From the NCBI RefSeq assembly GCF_016756615.1, contig NZ_AP023262.1:1296001-1360000 (forward strand): a stretch of DNA of 64,000 nucleotides, in the 5' to 3' direction. The DNA comes from Mesorhizobium sp. L-8-3 (GTDB taxonomy: Bacteria; Pseudomonadota; Alphaproteobacteria; Rhizobiales; Rhizobiaceae). Positions 8,582 through 17,686 of the stretch are shown piece after piece. The position numbers were made by a program, and so were the translations under genes. Within the stretch, counting starts at the first letter, position 1; each line of letters begins with the position of its first letter. The notes under the pieces were generated by a model, which ran no database searches, was not told the DNA's origin, and worked only from the letters and a program-made list of their open reading frames with translations.

Positions 8582-9742
8582 TTACCTGTATCTTTCGACG
8601 CTCCTGCCCGCCGTCAGGTCGGCCAGAATGCGCGCGGTGTTGCGCGCGCCGTCCAGATTGATCCGCGACCTGTCCGGCGGCGGAGCGTCCATGGCGCTCC
8701 CGATCGCCGCCGCCAGATGCTCCGGCGTTTCCCTTTCGTGGCTCACGGTCACTGCGAGCCCCTTCTCCGCAAGGATTTCGGCACGTCGTATCTGTTCCGT
8801 CTCGATCCCGTCGGATAGCGGCACGACGACGGCGCGGCAGCCCGCCGCGCAGATATCGGCAACAGTATTGTAGCCGGCGCGCGAAATCGAGAGCCTGGCA
8901 CGGGCCAGAACCGACGGCAGGTCGGGAAGGAATCTGCGCAGGATGACATCGCCGGACAGGTGGGCCTGCAGATCGGCCCTGTCCTCTTCGCTGAAGCGCA
9001 GGCCCGTGACGATGCACCAGCGCGCGTCGCGCAGCACCGAATGCCGCTTTGCCGCAGCCGCGGCCATCACGAGCTTGCGCCCGAGCGCCCCTCCCCCGAC
9101 CGACACGACGACGTCATAGGTCTCGTCCTGTGCGCCGCCATGGGGCTCGTCCGGCACGACCATGCCGGTGTAGAGCACCTTGTCGCCGATCTCGTGGGCG
9201 AGCGGGAACGTGCGCTCGAGCCGCACCAGGCCGGGGTCGCCATGGACAAGCACATGGTCGAACAGCGACTGCAGATAGCCGATGGTCTCGCGGTCCTTGT
9301 CGATCCTGCCCGTTTCCTGAAGGATGTCGCGGACCGAGGACAACAGGATCGGCCTCGGATCCATCTGCCGCGCCGCGGCGAGCAAGGGCAGCAGTTCGAA
9401 CCGCATCTGGCGGCGCCCGAAGGGGAAAGCCTCTGTCACGACGATGTCGGGCCGCGTCGCCTCCAGGATGCCGAGCAGCATGTCTCGCCGGCGGTCCTTG
9501 TAGTCGTCGCTCAGCGGGTTTCCCGAAGCGTCCTCGAGCTTGTTGAAGGCCTCGCCCACGGCGCGCACCGGCGGCAGGAAGTGGACGCGGGCGCCGTTTG
9601 CGGCGAAATTCGGGATGGGCTCGCCGCCATAGGCCATATCGACGGCTATTCCCGCGGCGGTCAGTGCCTTGACGATGCGCATGGCGCGGAAGACATGGCC
9701 GACACCCATGAGGTGCTGGACGTAAAAGAGCACACGCGTCAT
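8582..9742 (-). CDS. MurG-like glycosyltransferase (GT28-type)
   Basis: GT-B fold enzyme of 386 aa resembling MurG and the predicted glycosyltransferases of COG4671. N terminus has the acceptor-site loop MGVGHVFRAMRI; the C-terminal half has VVSVGGGALGRKL, FLPDLPSVLARARLSISRAGYNTV and GIETEQIRRAEIL, the UDP-sugar site architecture of GT28. A second, related enzyme is encoded at the head of this operon (11034-12257). The ATG overlaps the stop of the upstream GT4 gene by 4 bases. MurG itself resides in the dcw cluster, so this one is likely a surface-glycan or glycolipid enzyme. Confidence 0.87.
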   Translation of the reverse strand: MTRVLFYVQHLMGVGHVFRAMRIVKALTAAGIAVDMAYGGEPIPNFAANGARVHFLPPVRAVGEAFNKLEDASGNPLSDDYKDRRRDMLLGILEATRPDIVVTEAFPFGRRQMRFELLPLLAAARQMDPRPILLSSVRDILQETGRIDKDRETIGYLQSLFDHVLVHGDPGLVRLERTFPLAHEIGDKVLYTGMVVPDEPHGGAQDETYDVVVSVGGGALGRKLVMAAAAAKRHSVLRDARWCIVTGLRFSEEDRADLQAHLSGDVILRRFLPDLPSVLARARLSISRAGYNTVADICAAGCRAVVVPLSDGIETEQIRRAEILAEKGLAVTVSHERETPEHLAAAIGSAMDAPPPDRSRINLDGARNTARILADLTAGRSVERYR

Positions 9743-11007
9743 GGCTGGGCCGTTTCGAGAGTCCTGGCGCCGAACATTCCTGCCTGCTCGAAGCGGCCGA
9801 TCAGGGCGCCGATTGTTGCCAAATGGTCGAACTTCGCATGGACGCGGTTCGCTCCGGCCACGCCGAAGCGCTGCCGCAGCGCCGGATCGCGCGCCGCGCG
9901 CGTGATGGTGCGGGCAAGAAGCTCCGCGTCGTTCGGCTCGATCAGGATGCCGTTGACGCCATCCTCGATCAGCTCGGGGATGGCCGATACCGGCGTGGAG
10001 ATGCAGGCGAGGCCCTGGCTCTGGGCTTCGACGAGCACGTTCGGCAGCCCGTCCCGATCGCCGTCACCGGCGATCCTGCAGGGCAGGACAAAAAGGTCGG
10101 ATGTGCGATAGGCGGCGATGATCTCGGTCTGCGCCCTGGTGCCGAGCAGGGAAATGCGGTCGCCGAGCTTCAGTCGCTCGACCTGCGCCTTGAGCTGCTC
10201 CCAGAGTTCACCGCCGCCGATATGGGTCCAATGCCAGTGAAGGTCGGCGGGAAGCAGCGCGAGCGCGTCGACCAACGTATCCAACCCCTTCTTTTCCACG
10301 GCGCGGCCGACGGTGAGCAGCCTGACCGGGTCGTCCGGCCGGCTGCCGTCGCGCCCCGGCGGAAAATCCGCCGGTTTCGGGAAACGGGAAAGATCGAGCC
10401 CGTGATAGACGAGCTCCACCTTGTCGGGACAGGGTGCCAGCGATTGCAGATGCCGCGCGCCCGACGCTGTGCAGGTGACCGCCCATTCGGCCGATTGCAA
10501 CTTTTCCTTCAGCTCCCAGTCGGGCGACGTCCAGATGTCCTTGGCATGCGCCGATGCGCTCCAGGGAACGCCTTTCATCTCGCTGGCATAACGGGCGACG
10601 GAAGACGGTGTGTGCAGGAAATGGCTGTAGATCCAGCCGGCGTCCTCGGGGAACTCGGCCGCAAACACCAGGGCCTGGCCGAAACGGCGGATCCGGTTCG
10701 CCGTGAAGTCGCGCCTGAGATCCCTGAGCCAGCTGCGCAGCGCCTCGCGATAGCCCGGCATCCTCCGCGCACGTCGCCAGGAGCGCAGAACGCGGATCGG
10801 CTCCTGATAGAGATATTCCGGCAGATAATTGACCGGCGCATGGATCTCGTCGTTGATCGGATGCCGCTTCTTGTCTGTTGGATGGCGCAGCGAAACCAGC
10901 CTGAGCCTGTAGCCGGCCTGCTGCAGGGCGTGCAGTTCCTGGGCGATGAAGGTCTCGGAGAGGCGCGGATAGCACTTCAGCACGACCGCGATTGTGTCGG
11001 CCAGCAT
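9739..11007 (-). CDS. Glycosyltransferase, GT4 family (colanic acid type)
   Basis: A 422-aa GT4 glycosyltransferase. It begins with VVLKCYPRLSETFIAQELHAL, typical of WcaL/AmsK-like exopolysaccharide transferases, and continues with LLTVGRAVEKKGLDTLVDAL, GGELWEQLKAQVERL and the E-x7-E region GLPNVLVEAQSQGLACIST. The ATG at 11007 gives full family length. It lies 26 bases after the previous gene and overlaps the next by 4 bases, inside the five-gene glycan operon. Inferred role: adds a hexose to a cell-surface polysaccharide or glycolipid at the inner face of the cytoplasmic membrane. Confidence 0.9.
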   Translation of the reverse strand: MLADTIAVVLKCYPRLSETFIAQELHALQQAGYRLRLVSLRHPTDKKRHPINDEIHAPVNYLPEYLYQEPIRVLRSWRRARRMPGYREALRSWLRDLRRDFTANRIRRFGQALVFAAEFPEDAGWIYSHFLHTPSSVARYASEMKGVPWSASAHAKDIWTSPDWELKEKLQSAEWAVTCTASGARHLQSLAPCPDKVELVYHGLDLSRFPKPADFPPGRDGSRPDDPVRLLTVGRAVEKKGLDTLVDALALLPADLHWHWTHIGGGELWEQLKAQVERLKLGDRISLLGTRAQTEIIAAYRTSDLFVLPCRIAGDGDRDGLPNVLVEAQSQGLACISTPVSAIPELIEDGVNGILIEPNDAELLARTITRAARDPALRQRFGVAGANRVHAKFDHLATIGALIGRFEQAGMFGARTLETAQP

Positions 11008-11033
11008 GGTTCAGGCCCGATCGCCAGATCTGG

Positions 11034-12257
11034 TCATTGGCCGGCGGCTTCCGGCAGGTCGTCCACGGCCATCCGCTCGTCGCGTTGCTCGAAGAGAATC
11101 TCGGTCAGGGCGCAGACGCGGCTGAGGCCGTCGAGATCGGGCCGCGCCACGGCCCCGGAAGGCAGAGGATTGCGCTCCAGCCGGTCGATCGCGGCCATGA
11201 ATTTCGACGGGTCTTTCGCCTCTTCGATGTCGAGCACGTCGACCCAGCCGAACTCGGCCGCGCGATGGGCGCGGATGCTCTGCTCGCGGCGCGGCGCGGT
11301 CCGCGGAACGAACAGGGCCCTCTTGTCGAAGGACATGACCTCGCAGAAGGTGTTGTAGCCGCACATGCCCACGATCGCGGCGGCATTGGCGACCAGCGTC
11401 TCGACATTGACGTGGAAATCGACCACCTCGACATTCGCAAGCGAGGATGCCCGCGCCGTGATCTCGAAGCGCTGCTGCTCGGTCATGAACGGCCCGAGCA
11501 CGAAAAGGTAACGTTCGGTCGAATCGGGGCGCCGCTTCACGGCCTTCAGCGCTGCCGCCATCAGCTCGTAGCCGTCGCCGCCGCCGCCCGCCGTCACCAA
11601 TATGTAGCCGGTGCCGTAGCGGCCGGCCGTGCCGTCGTCCATGGGCGGCAGCGAACGCGCCAGGAAGCCGGTATAGCGCGTCTGCGCCTGGGTCGCCTCG
11701 TCGAGTTCGATGCTGGAAAGCGGATTGTAGAAGCTGCCTGGCCCATAGATCCAGATCTCGTCATAGATCTCTTCGGTGAAGGCAGTGTTCTGCTTGCGCT
11801 CCCATTCGCCCTGCAGAAGCTCCGGCGCGTCGAGCACGTCGCGCAGGCCGAGCACGGCGATCGTGCCCTGCGCCTTCAACCAGCGCAGGGTGCGCAGCAT
11901 TTCGCGGCCGAGGCCCAGCGGCTCCTTGTCGACGATCACCATGTCGGGGCGCAGCCGTTCGGCGGCGGCTCGGATGATCGATTCGCGCGCGGCGAGCGTG
12001 TCCTCCAGGGAATGACTGCTGCTACCCGATGAATACTCGCCGTTGGAGAGTTTCTGGGCCGCCGGTATCTGAATATAATTCACCCGTTCGTGGAACCAGA
12101 ACGCATCCACGACCGGCGAGCCGGAGATGATCGACACCTCCATCTCGGGGAAATGATCGACGAGCGCATGCGCGATCGTGCGGCTGCGTCTCAGGTGACC
12201 CAGGCCGAACGTATCGTGACTATACATCAGAACTTTGTAGTCGGCGGATCGAGCCAT
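11034..12257 (-). CDS. Predicted glycosyltransferase, COG4671/MurG-like
   Basis: First gene of the glycan operon. The product (407 aa from the ATG at 12257; an in-frame ATG at 12290 would add 11 residues) starts with VLMYSHDTFGLGHLRRSRTIAHAL, the N-terminal loop of COG4671 proteins, and has VTAGGGGDGYEL and IVGMCGYNTFCEVMSFDKRAL in the C-terminal half, corresponding to the GT28 donor site. Neither start has a strong ribosome site; I prefer 12257 because homologous conservation appears to begin near it. The paralogue at 8582-9742 suggests two successive sugar additions by related enzymes. Confidence 0.85.
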   Translation of the reverse strand: MARSADYKVLMYSHDTFGLGHLRRSRTIAHALVDHFPEMEVSIISGSPVVDAFWFHERVNYIQIPAAQKLSNGEYSSGSSSHSLEDTLAARESIIRAAAERLRPDMVIVDKEPLGLGREMLRTLRWLKAQGTIAVLGLRDVLDAPELLQGEWERKQNTAFTEEIYDEIWIYGPGSFYNPLSSIELDEATQAQTRYTGFLARSLPPMDDGTAGRYGTGYILVTAGGGGDGYELMAAALKAVKRRPDSTERYLFVLGPFMTEQQRFEITARASSLANVEVVDFHVNVETLVANAAAIVGMCGYNTFCEVMSFDKRALFVPRTAPRREQSIRAHRAAEFGWVDVLDIEEAKDPSKFMAAIDRLERNPLPSGAVARPDLDGLSRVCALTEILFEQRDERMAVDDLPEAAGQ

Positions 12258-12523
12258 GGACGCCCAGGAAACAAAACTTCGTGCAGGCATAAGACGTACC
12301 GGCGGGACAAGTCAACTTGGTGACAGTGACGCCGCCTTCTGCTAGCGGTGAAAATCAAACGCTTGGTCCCGACGGCCGGATTCCCGTTCTGGAATGCCGC
12401 TGATCGTTTCGTTCTTCGGAGCGAGCAGCGAGCGCCACATGAGCTGACGCTCGCCATCCATGATGGGCCCGCCGACACTCGGCAAGCTTGCCGGCGGGCT
12501 GAAGTCGATCATTCCGGACAGCC
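12258..12523. other. Intergenic region between glycan operon and sulfatase
   Basis: 266 bases with no convincing gene. It should hold the glycan-operon promoter and the 3' end of the sulfatase transcript. The only clear symmetry is the 14-bp palindrome CGGCAAGCTTGCCG at 12480-12493; it has no T tract, so I do not call it a terminator. Confidence 0.5.
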
Positions 12524-15049
12524 CTACTGCGGCCCGGGCTGCATGTGGTGAATCGGATTGCCGTCTACAGCGATGGCTTGCACATTCTGGAGTTTCTTGA
12601 TGTCCTCCTCGGAAAGCTCCGGACGGTCCACCTTGAGGGTCAGCTTGCCGAGCTTGGCGGTCAGCGCGAAGGGCGGCTTGTAGTCGACCTCGTTGACGCC
12701 GGTCAAGGTATCGGAGCCGATGTCGAAACTCTCGTCCCACTGCAGAATCATCGGCATGGTATGCGGCAATGTCTCGGTTGCAACGACTTTGCCATCCACC
12801 TTGAGCGTGCCAGTGCCGGATTTGCCGAGACCGCTCATATTGTTGAACGCAAGCGTTCCGACACCAAGGCCGTCATACTTGAAGTCGAATTCGACTGTGT
12901 GCTGACCGGGCGTGAGCGCATCCGGCCCTTCCCACTTGACGCGTTTCAGGTCGACCAGGTTCCAGAGGAACACCGGCTTGCCCTCGAGGAGATAGAACCC
13001 GTAGCCGCCGAACCGTCCGCCTGAAGTCAGGATCATCCCTTCCGCACCGCTTTCGGGAACCTCGATGTCCGCGGTGATGGTGTAGGAGCTGTTGAGGAGG
13101 AAAGGCGAGTCGCCCTGCGGCAGACCGACCATGGGGAGGGTGTAGGTGAACTCCGTGCGGCCGGCGGTGATGTTCGGGCGCGGTGCGACTATTCGGGCAG
13201 CCACGGAGGCATCCATCGGGAAGACCTGATATTTTTTCGCCTCCGCAATGAACAGTTCCTTCATCTCTTTCACCTTGTCAGGATGCTGATCGGCGATGTT
13301 CCTGGACTGGCTGAAATCCGTATTGAGATCGTAGAGCTCGAGGACCTGGTTGTTGAGCGGGTCGGGATTAGCTACACCGAAAGCCTCCCACGGCGCGCGG
13401 TTCACCTTTGTACTGAGCAGCCAGCCATCGTCGTATAGCGCCCACTGGCCCATCATCTCGAAGTACTGGATGTTGTGCCGTGTCGGCGCCTTGGCGTTTT
13501 CCTTCTCGAAGGTGTAGGCAAAGCTCGTTCCCTCGATCGGCGCCTGCTTTATGCCGTCAACCATGTCGGGCGCGGGAATGCCGGTCACTTCGAGAATTGT
13601 CGGCACGACGTCTATGATATGCATGAACTGCTCGCGCAGGCCACCCTTGTCCTTGATGCGCGCAGGCCAGGAAATCGCCATATTTTGCCGCACGCCGCCA
13701 AGTTTCGAGGCGTTCTGCTTGAACCAGGTGAATGGCGTGTCGAAAGCCCAGGACCAGCCCGCCGACATGTGGTTGTAGGTCTGTTCGGTCCCCCACACGT
13801 CGTACCACTTCATCTGCACGTCGACCGGCATCATGTTGATGCCATTGAAGAACGCGACTTCGTTGGGCGTGCCGAGCGGTCCGCCCTCGGCGCTTGTTCC
13901 GTTGTCGCCGTTGATGTAGATGACGAGTGTGTTGTCGAGCTTGCCCATGTCCTCGATGGTCTGGATGACGCGCCCGATCTCGTGATCGTTGTAGGCGGCG
14001 TAGGCAGCGAAGATCTCCGCCTGCTTGATGAAGAGCTTCTTGTCCTCCGGTTTCAGGTCATCCCAGTTTGGAAGGATATCCTTGGGCCACGGCTCGAGTT
14101 GCGTGTCCTGCGGGATCACGCCAAGCTTCTTCTGGTTCTCAAAAATCTGATCGCGAAGCTTGTTCCAGCCCTCGTCGAAGAGATGCATTTCGCCGATCTT
14201 CGCGACCCATTCCTTGGTCGGGTGATGCGGCGCGTGGGTGGCGCCAGGCGCGTATTTTATGAAAAACGGCTTGTCGGGCAGGGTCTGGTTCAGGCGATTT
14301 ATGTAGTCGATGGCGTCGTCGGCCATGCCAGTGATCAGGTTCCAATCCGGCTTGCCTTCGAAGGGATAGATCTGAGTGGTGTTGCGGAACAGATTCGGTT
14401 GCCACTGGTTCGCGTCACCGCCGACGAACCCGTAGAAATACTCGAAGCCCATGCCCGTCGGCCATTGGTCGAACGGCCCTATCGAACTCGCGGCAAACGC
14501 GGGTGTGTTGTGATCCTTGCCGAACCAGGCGGTAGCGTAGCCGTTGTCGAGCAGAACGCGCCCGATGGTTGCCTTGTCCTTGGCGATGATGCTGTTGTAG
14601 CCGGGAAAACCCGTGGACTGCTCGGAGATCACGCCGAAGCCGGCCGAATGATGATTGCGCCCGGTGATGAGCGCAGCCCGCGTCGGCGAACACAATGCCG
14701 TCGAGTGAATGTTGTTGTAGCGCAGACCGTCATTCGCGATGCGATCCATCGTGGGCGTCGGGATGACGCCGCCAAACGTGCTCGGTACGCCAAACCCGGC
14801 GTCGTCCGTGATGATAAGCAGAATGTTTGGCGCCCCCTGGGGCGGCACGATGCGTGGTGCCCACCACGGTGTCGACTGAAGGGCATCGTCCTTGATGACC
14901 CCGCCGAACTCAGGATCGGGCGCCGGCAGCTGGTTGCCGTCTATGGTGGTCGTGGCGTCCGGTGCGCCCGGCGTTCCTGTTATTTGCTGGGCGCTTGCAT
15001 GAGAAATCGCAATTGCCAGAAGACTCGACACCGCAAGAAATAGCTTCAT
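12524..15049 (-). CDS. Secreted arylsulfatase (S1 family) with C-terminal beta-rich domain
   Basis: Exported sulfatase that would hydrolyse a sulfate ester in the periplasm. Residues 1-20 form a signal peptide ending ASA. The catalytic domain contains NILLIITDDAGFG (Asp82 and Asp83, metal ligands) and CSPTR at 120-124, the C-x-P-x-R signature in which the cysteine is converted to formylglycine, followed by GRNHHSAGFG and a second metal-site region DNGTSAEGGPLG. Length (841 aa) exceeds the usual 450-600 aa because of a C-terminal beta-sandwich-like region after about residue 640. No formylglycine-generating enzyme is encoded nearby, so maturation would depend on one elsewhere. It stands alone, and its base composition and codon choice look less GC-biased than its neighbours, suggesting transfer. 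Confidence 0.93.
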   Translation of the reverse strand: MKLFLAVSSLLAIAISHASAQQITGTPGAPDATTTIDGNQLPAPDPEFGGVIKDDALQSTPWWAPRIVPPQGAPNILLIITDDAGFGVPSTFGGVIPTPTMDRIANDGLRYNNIHSTALCSPTRAALITGRNHHSAGFGVISEQSTGFPGYNSIIAKDKATIGRVLLDNGYATAWFGKDHNTPAFAASSIGPFDQWPTGMGFEYFYGFVGGDANQWQPNLFRNTTQIYPFEGKPDWNLITGMADDAIDYINRLNQTLPDKPFFIKYAPGATHAPHHPTKEWVAKIGEMHLFDEGWNKLRDQIFENQKKLGVIPQDTQLEPWPKDILPNWDDLKPEDKKLFIKQAEIFAAYAAYNDHEIGRVIQTIEDMGKLDNTLVIYINGDNGTSAEGGPLGTPNEVAFFNGINMMPVDVQMKWYDVWGTEQTYNHMSAGWSWAFDTPFTWFKQNASKLGGVRQNMAISWPARIKDKGGLREQFMHIIDVVPTILEVTGIPAPDMVDGIKQAPIEGTSFAYTFEKENAKAPTRHNIQYFEMMGQWALYDDGWLLSTKVNRAPWEAFGVANPDPLNNQVLELYDLNTDFSQSRNIADQHPDKVKEMKELFIAEAKKYQVFPMDASVAARIVAPRPNITAGRTEFTYTLPMVGLPQGDSPFLLNSSYTITADIEVPESGAEGMILTSGGRFGGYGFYLLEGKPVFLWNLVDLKRVKWEGPDALTPGQHTVEFDFKYDGLGVGTLAFNNMSGLGKSGTGTLKVDGKVVATETLPHTMPMILQWDESFDIGSDTLTGVNEVDYKPPFALTAKLGKLTLKVDRPELSEEDIKKLQNVQAIAVDGNPIHHMQPGPQ

Positions 15050-15638
15050 CCCTGTACTCCATGGCTTGGCCTAGAACTGGCTGACTTGCATATCGGGCTG
15101 GTGATGAGCCGGGTCGCTATCGCACATCCAAAAACGGAACTTTGTCTCCCGCCCGAGTGAGCCACACGCCCAACCGCGCAAAGCCACGAACGGCAGCGTT
15201 GTCGTGTTCCCTTGTATCCGGTAACCGGCAGAGCCAGTATCGCCCGACGCTTCGAGCTTTTGAAGTATATCGTTTGAAGTACACCGTTTGAAGTAAATTA
15301 CGGTAAAATCTGCTAGCGAACGGCTCTGCCGACTCACAGAAAGTCTCGTGCATTGTTCAGGAAGGTCAGGGCTTCCCCGTCCGACTCTCCGGTTCGACAG
15401 AAAGCGGATCGAAAGGAGCTTACTCTTCAGCCAACAAATTTTTGGCACAAAATGTCTGGTCTTTACCAATGGTCTTTCGGCATCGGTGACCCATCGGCAA
15501 GATTTGTGTAGACAAGGTCGATCAATACCCTGAGCAGGCGGCGCTGCAGGCCGGACACGCCGGGAACGCGAGCCGGTCTTCGGCGTACGGGATTCTCCCT
15601 CCATGCTTTGGCCTTCGCGCGACGCTGCCTCTCAATCG
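15050..15638. other. Long non-coding stretch upstream of the sulfatase
   Basis: 589 bases without a convincing gene; open frames of 60-177 codons here lack recognisable motifs and ribosome sites. The part from about 15100 to 15500 is visibly richer in A and T than the surrounding DNA and includes three tandem TTTGAAGTA units. It presumably holds the sulfatase promoter. Confidence 0.6.
15259..15295. repeat. Three direct TTTGAAGTA repeats with 14-bp period
   Basis: TTTGAAGTA occurs at 15259-15267, 15273-15281 and 15287-15295, each 14 bases apart, separated by TATCG-like or CACCG spacers. Located about 210-245 bases upstream of the sulfatase start. Could be a regulator-binding array or a small microsatellite-like expansion. 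Confidence 0.75.
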
Positions 15639-16526
15639 CTAACGGATGCGGTAGATTCTTGCAGCATTTGCGCGAAACATCGCGTCTTGCGCGGCCGATG
15701 GATACGGCGCCAGCGCCGCGCGGAAAGCCGAGACCAGTGCTTCATAGGATGTCCACAGCTTCTCGATCGGAAAATTGCTGCCGAACAGGCAGCGCTCGGA
15801 GCCGAAGATGGCGACCGTTTCGGCGACGATCTCGGCGATGTCGGCGGGGTCGTTGCGGTGGCTGAAGGTGCCGAGCCCGGACAGCTTGGTGACGACATTG
15901 TCCCTGTCGGCCAGCCGTTTCATGCCGTCGCGCCACAAGGCGTGGCCGGCCGTCGTCCGGTCCTCGGGCATGCCGGCATGCTGCAGGATGAAGGTAATGT
16001 CCTGGTTGTCGGTGGCCAGCCGCGCGGCGTCGGCCATCTGCGAGGCGAAAACCTGGAGGTCGAAGGACCAGCCGTAATGGGCCAGCCGCCGCAGGTTCCT
16101 GCGGAAAACAGCCTCGTTCATCAGGTCGGGGCGCGGCGCGAAGCGGTACATTTCATTGTCGTGCCAGTGAAGCTGCATGCGGATGCCCCGCATCAGCGCA
16201 AACTCCGACTGCCGTTCCAGCGTGTCGCCGGCAGTCTCGTCCATCAGGTCGGCATAGCCCACGATGGCGTGCGGCCAGCGATGGGCGTCCGCGATGCCCT
16301 GTACCCAGGCCACTTCGTCGACGGCACGGGTCTTGGCCCAGTTGGTCTGGACATAGACCGATTTCTCGACACCGGAGCCGCTGATGTCGGCCAGGAACTC
16401 CTCGATCGGATAGTCCCGTCGGATGGGCTCGTAGGGACCGAAGATCCGCGGCACCATGGGCCCCTGCAGCCACGGCAGGTCGGCCCGATGCCAGACATGA
16501 TGATGCGCGTCGATGATCGATATCAT
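15639..16526 (-). CDS. Amidohydrolase family 2 (TIM-barrel lactonase-like) protein
   Basis: Metal-dependent hydrolase of the COG3618 type, which includes L-fuconolactonase and related lactonases. The 295-aa product opens with ISIIDAHHHVWHR, the H-x-H metal motif, and has FILQHAGMP, VVTKLSGLGTF and FGSNFPIEKL, all characteristic of the family. I chose the ATG at 16526, which overlaps the stop of the VWA gene by 4 bases, although the frame stays open for another 165 bases upstream. It is the last gene of the molybdenum hydroxylase operon and may hydrolyse a lactone or similar product made by the oxidative step; this is inference. Confidence 0.88.
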   Translation of the reverse strand: MISIIDAHHHVWHRADLPWLQGPMVPRIFGPYEPIRRDYPIEEFLADISGSGVEKSVYVQTNWAKTRAVDEVAWVQGIADAHRWPHAIVGYADLMDETAGDTLERQSEFALMRGIRMQLHWHDNEMYRFAPRPDLMNEAVFRRNLRRLAHYGWSFDLQVFASQMADAARLATDNQDITFILQHAGMPEDRTTAGHALWRDGMKRLADRDNVVTKLSGLGTFSHRNDPADIAEIVAETVAIFGSERCLFGSNFPIEKLWTSYEALVSAFRAALAPYPSAAQDAMFRANAARIYRIR

Positions 16527-17686
16527 TTCCGGTCCTCCGGGAAGGCCTTTCCGGCGTGGCCGCGCGGCGCGCGCCCGACGGCATCCAGCATGCTGAGCAA
16601 ACGATCGAGTGCGGTCAGGCTGGATCCGTCGAAGAGCCCGTCCAGCACGGGCAGGATGGCGGCCATGCCGCGCGTGGCCGGGCGATAGCACGGGTCGGCC
16701 GCGAGCGGCGTCGCCCAGACGAGGCGATGGCTCAGGCGAGCAAGCCTATCGACCGCGCGGACCATGGCGGACGGGTCGCCCCGCTCCAGCCCGTCCGAAA
16801 ACACGATCGTCACGGCGCCGCGCACCAGCGCCGCGTAGCGCGAGACGGACAGGAAATCTTCGAGCGAACGGCCGATCAGAGTGCCGCCGTCAAAGTCGAA
16901 AACGATATCGGCGAGCCGCCCCAAGGCCTGCTCGCCATCGCGATGCCGCAGCGTGGCGGAGACGCGCGACAGGCGGGTGCCGAAGCAGAAGGTCTCGACC
17001 CTTCGCGACCGGCGCGTGGCGAGATGGGCGAAACGCAGATAGCCCTCCGACTGCGCCTTCATGGAGCCCGACACGTCGATCAGCAACAACAGCTTGCGCG
17101 GCCGTCGAGGTCGAGATCGGCGAAGCAGCCGCAAGGTTTCGCCAAGGGTCCGCCGTGCGGCGCGGGCCGTGCCGGACAAGTCGATCCGGGGGCCGCCCGA
17201 AGCCGGAAGCCAGACCCTGCGTGCCGTCGTGGGCAGCGTTTCCAGGCTGCGGGACAATGCGGCCAGCGCACGGCGATCGTCCTCGATAAGTCGCCCAAAG
17301 TGCTTGCGACTGCGACCGACGTCGTCGGAAGCCACCCGTCCGCTGCTGTCTCCCGGAACGGTGTCGAGCATCCGTTCTCCGGTGCGGGTGCTGTCGGCAC
17401 GCGGACCGGCATCCTCCTGGGACCGATCGACCTCGCCGGCCGAGGCTTCGGATCCGAACCATGACTGGAACACCGAATCATAGATCGGAAAGTCTTCCCG
17501 AGCGGCCGCGAGCGTCACGCGGCCGATCCTTTCCAGGTCAGCCAGCCCATCGAGCCGGCAGAGCCTTGTCGCTTTGAGGAAGTCCGCCGCCCGGCCGGCG
17601 TCGACCGCCAGGCCGGCCCGGCGCAGCGCCGGAGGGAAGCCGGCCAGCAGCTCGGCGGCTGCCGTGACCGACGCCGCCGACGTCAC
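16523..17686 (-). CDS. VWA domain-containing CoxE-like protein
   Basis: Partner of the adjacent MoxR ATPase. The 387-aa product has a charged, poorly conserved first half and a C-terminal von Willebrand A domain with the MIDAS motif DVSGSM (Asp204 to Ser208) after KLLLLID and a later VFSDGLERGD segment. Such CoxE/YehP-type proteins work with MoxR ATPases in cofactor insertion or maturation of molybdenum hydroxylases such as carbon monoxide dehydrogenase. The GTG start at 17686 overlaps the MoxR stop by 4 bases (GTGA), ruling out the longer frame to 17968. Expected in the cytosol. Confidence 0.88.
   Translation of the reverse strand: MTSAASVTAAAELLAGFPPALRRAGLAVDAGRAADFLKATRLCRLDGLADLERIGRVTLAAAREDFPIYDSVFQSWFGSEASAGEVDRSQEDAGPRADSTRTGERMLDTVPGDSSGRVASDDVGRSRKHFGRLIEDDRRALAALSRSLETLPTTARRVWLPASGGPRIDLSGTARAARRTLGETLRLLRRSRPRRPRKLLLLIDVSGSMKAQSEGYLRFAHLATRRSRRVETFCFGTRLSRVSATLRHRDGEQALGRLADIVFDFDGGTLIGRSLEDFLSVSRYAALVRGAVTIVFSDGLERGDPSAMVRAVDRLARLSHRLVWATPLAADPCYRPATRGMAAILPVLDGLFDGSSLTALDRLLSMLDAVGRAPRGHAGKAFPEDRK

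Noticed and set aside
12480..12493. Terminator for the sulfatase transcript
   Set aside because: The palindrome CGGCAAGCTTGCCG has no loop and no T tract on either strand.
13475..15043. 522-codon plus-strand frame opposite the sulfatase
   Set aside because: The minus-strand sulfatase has signal peptide and active-site motifs; this antisense frame has none.
15071..15604. 177-codon minus-strand frame upstream of the sulfatase
   Set aside because: No domain, no ribosome site and broken hydrophobicity pattern; the tandem repeat lies within it. Not supported as a gene.
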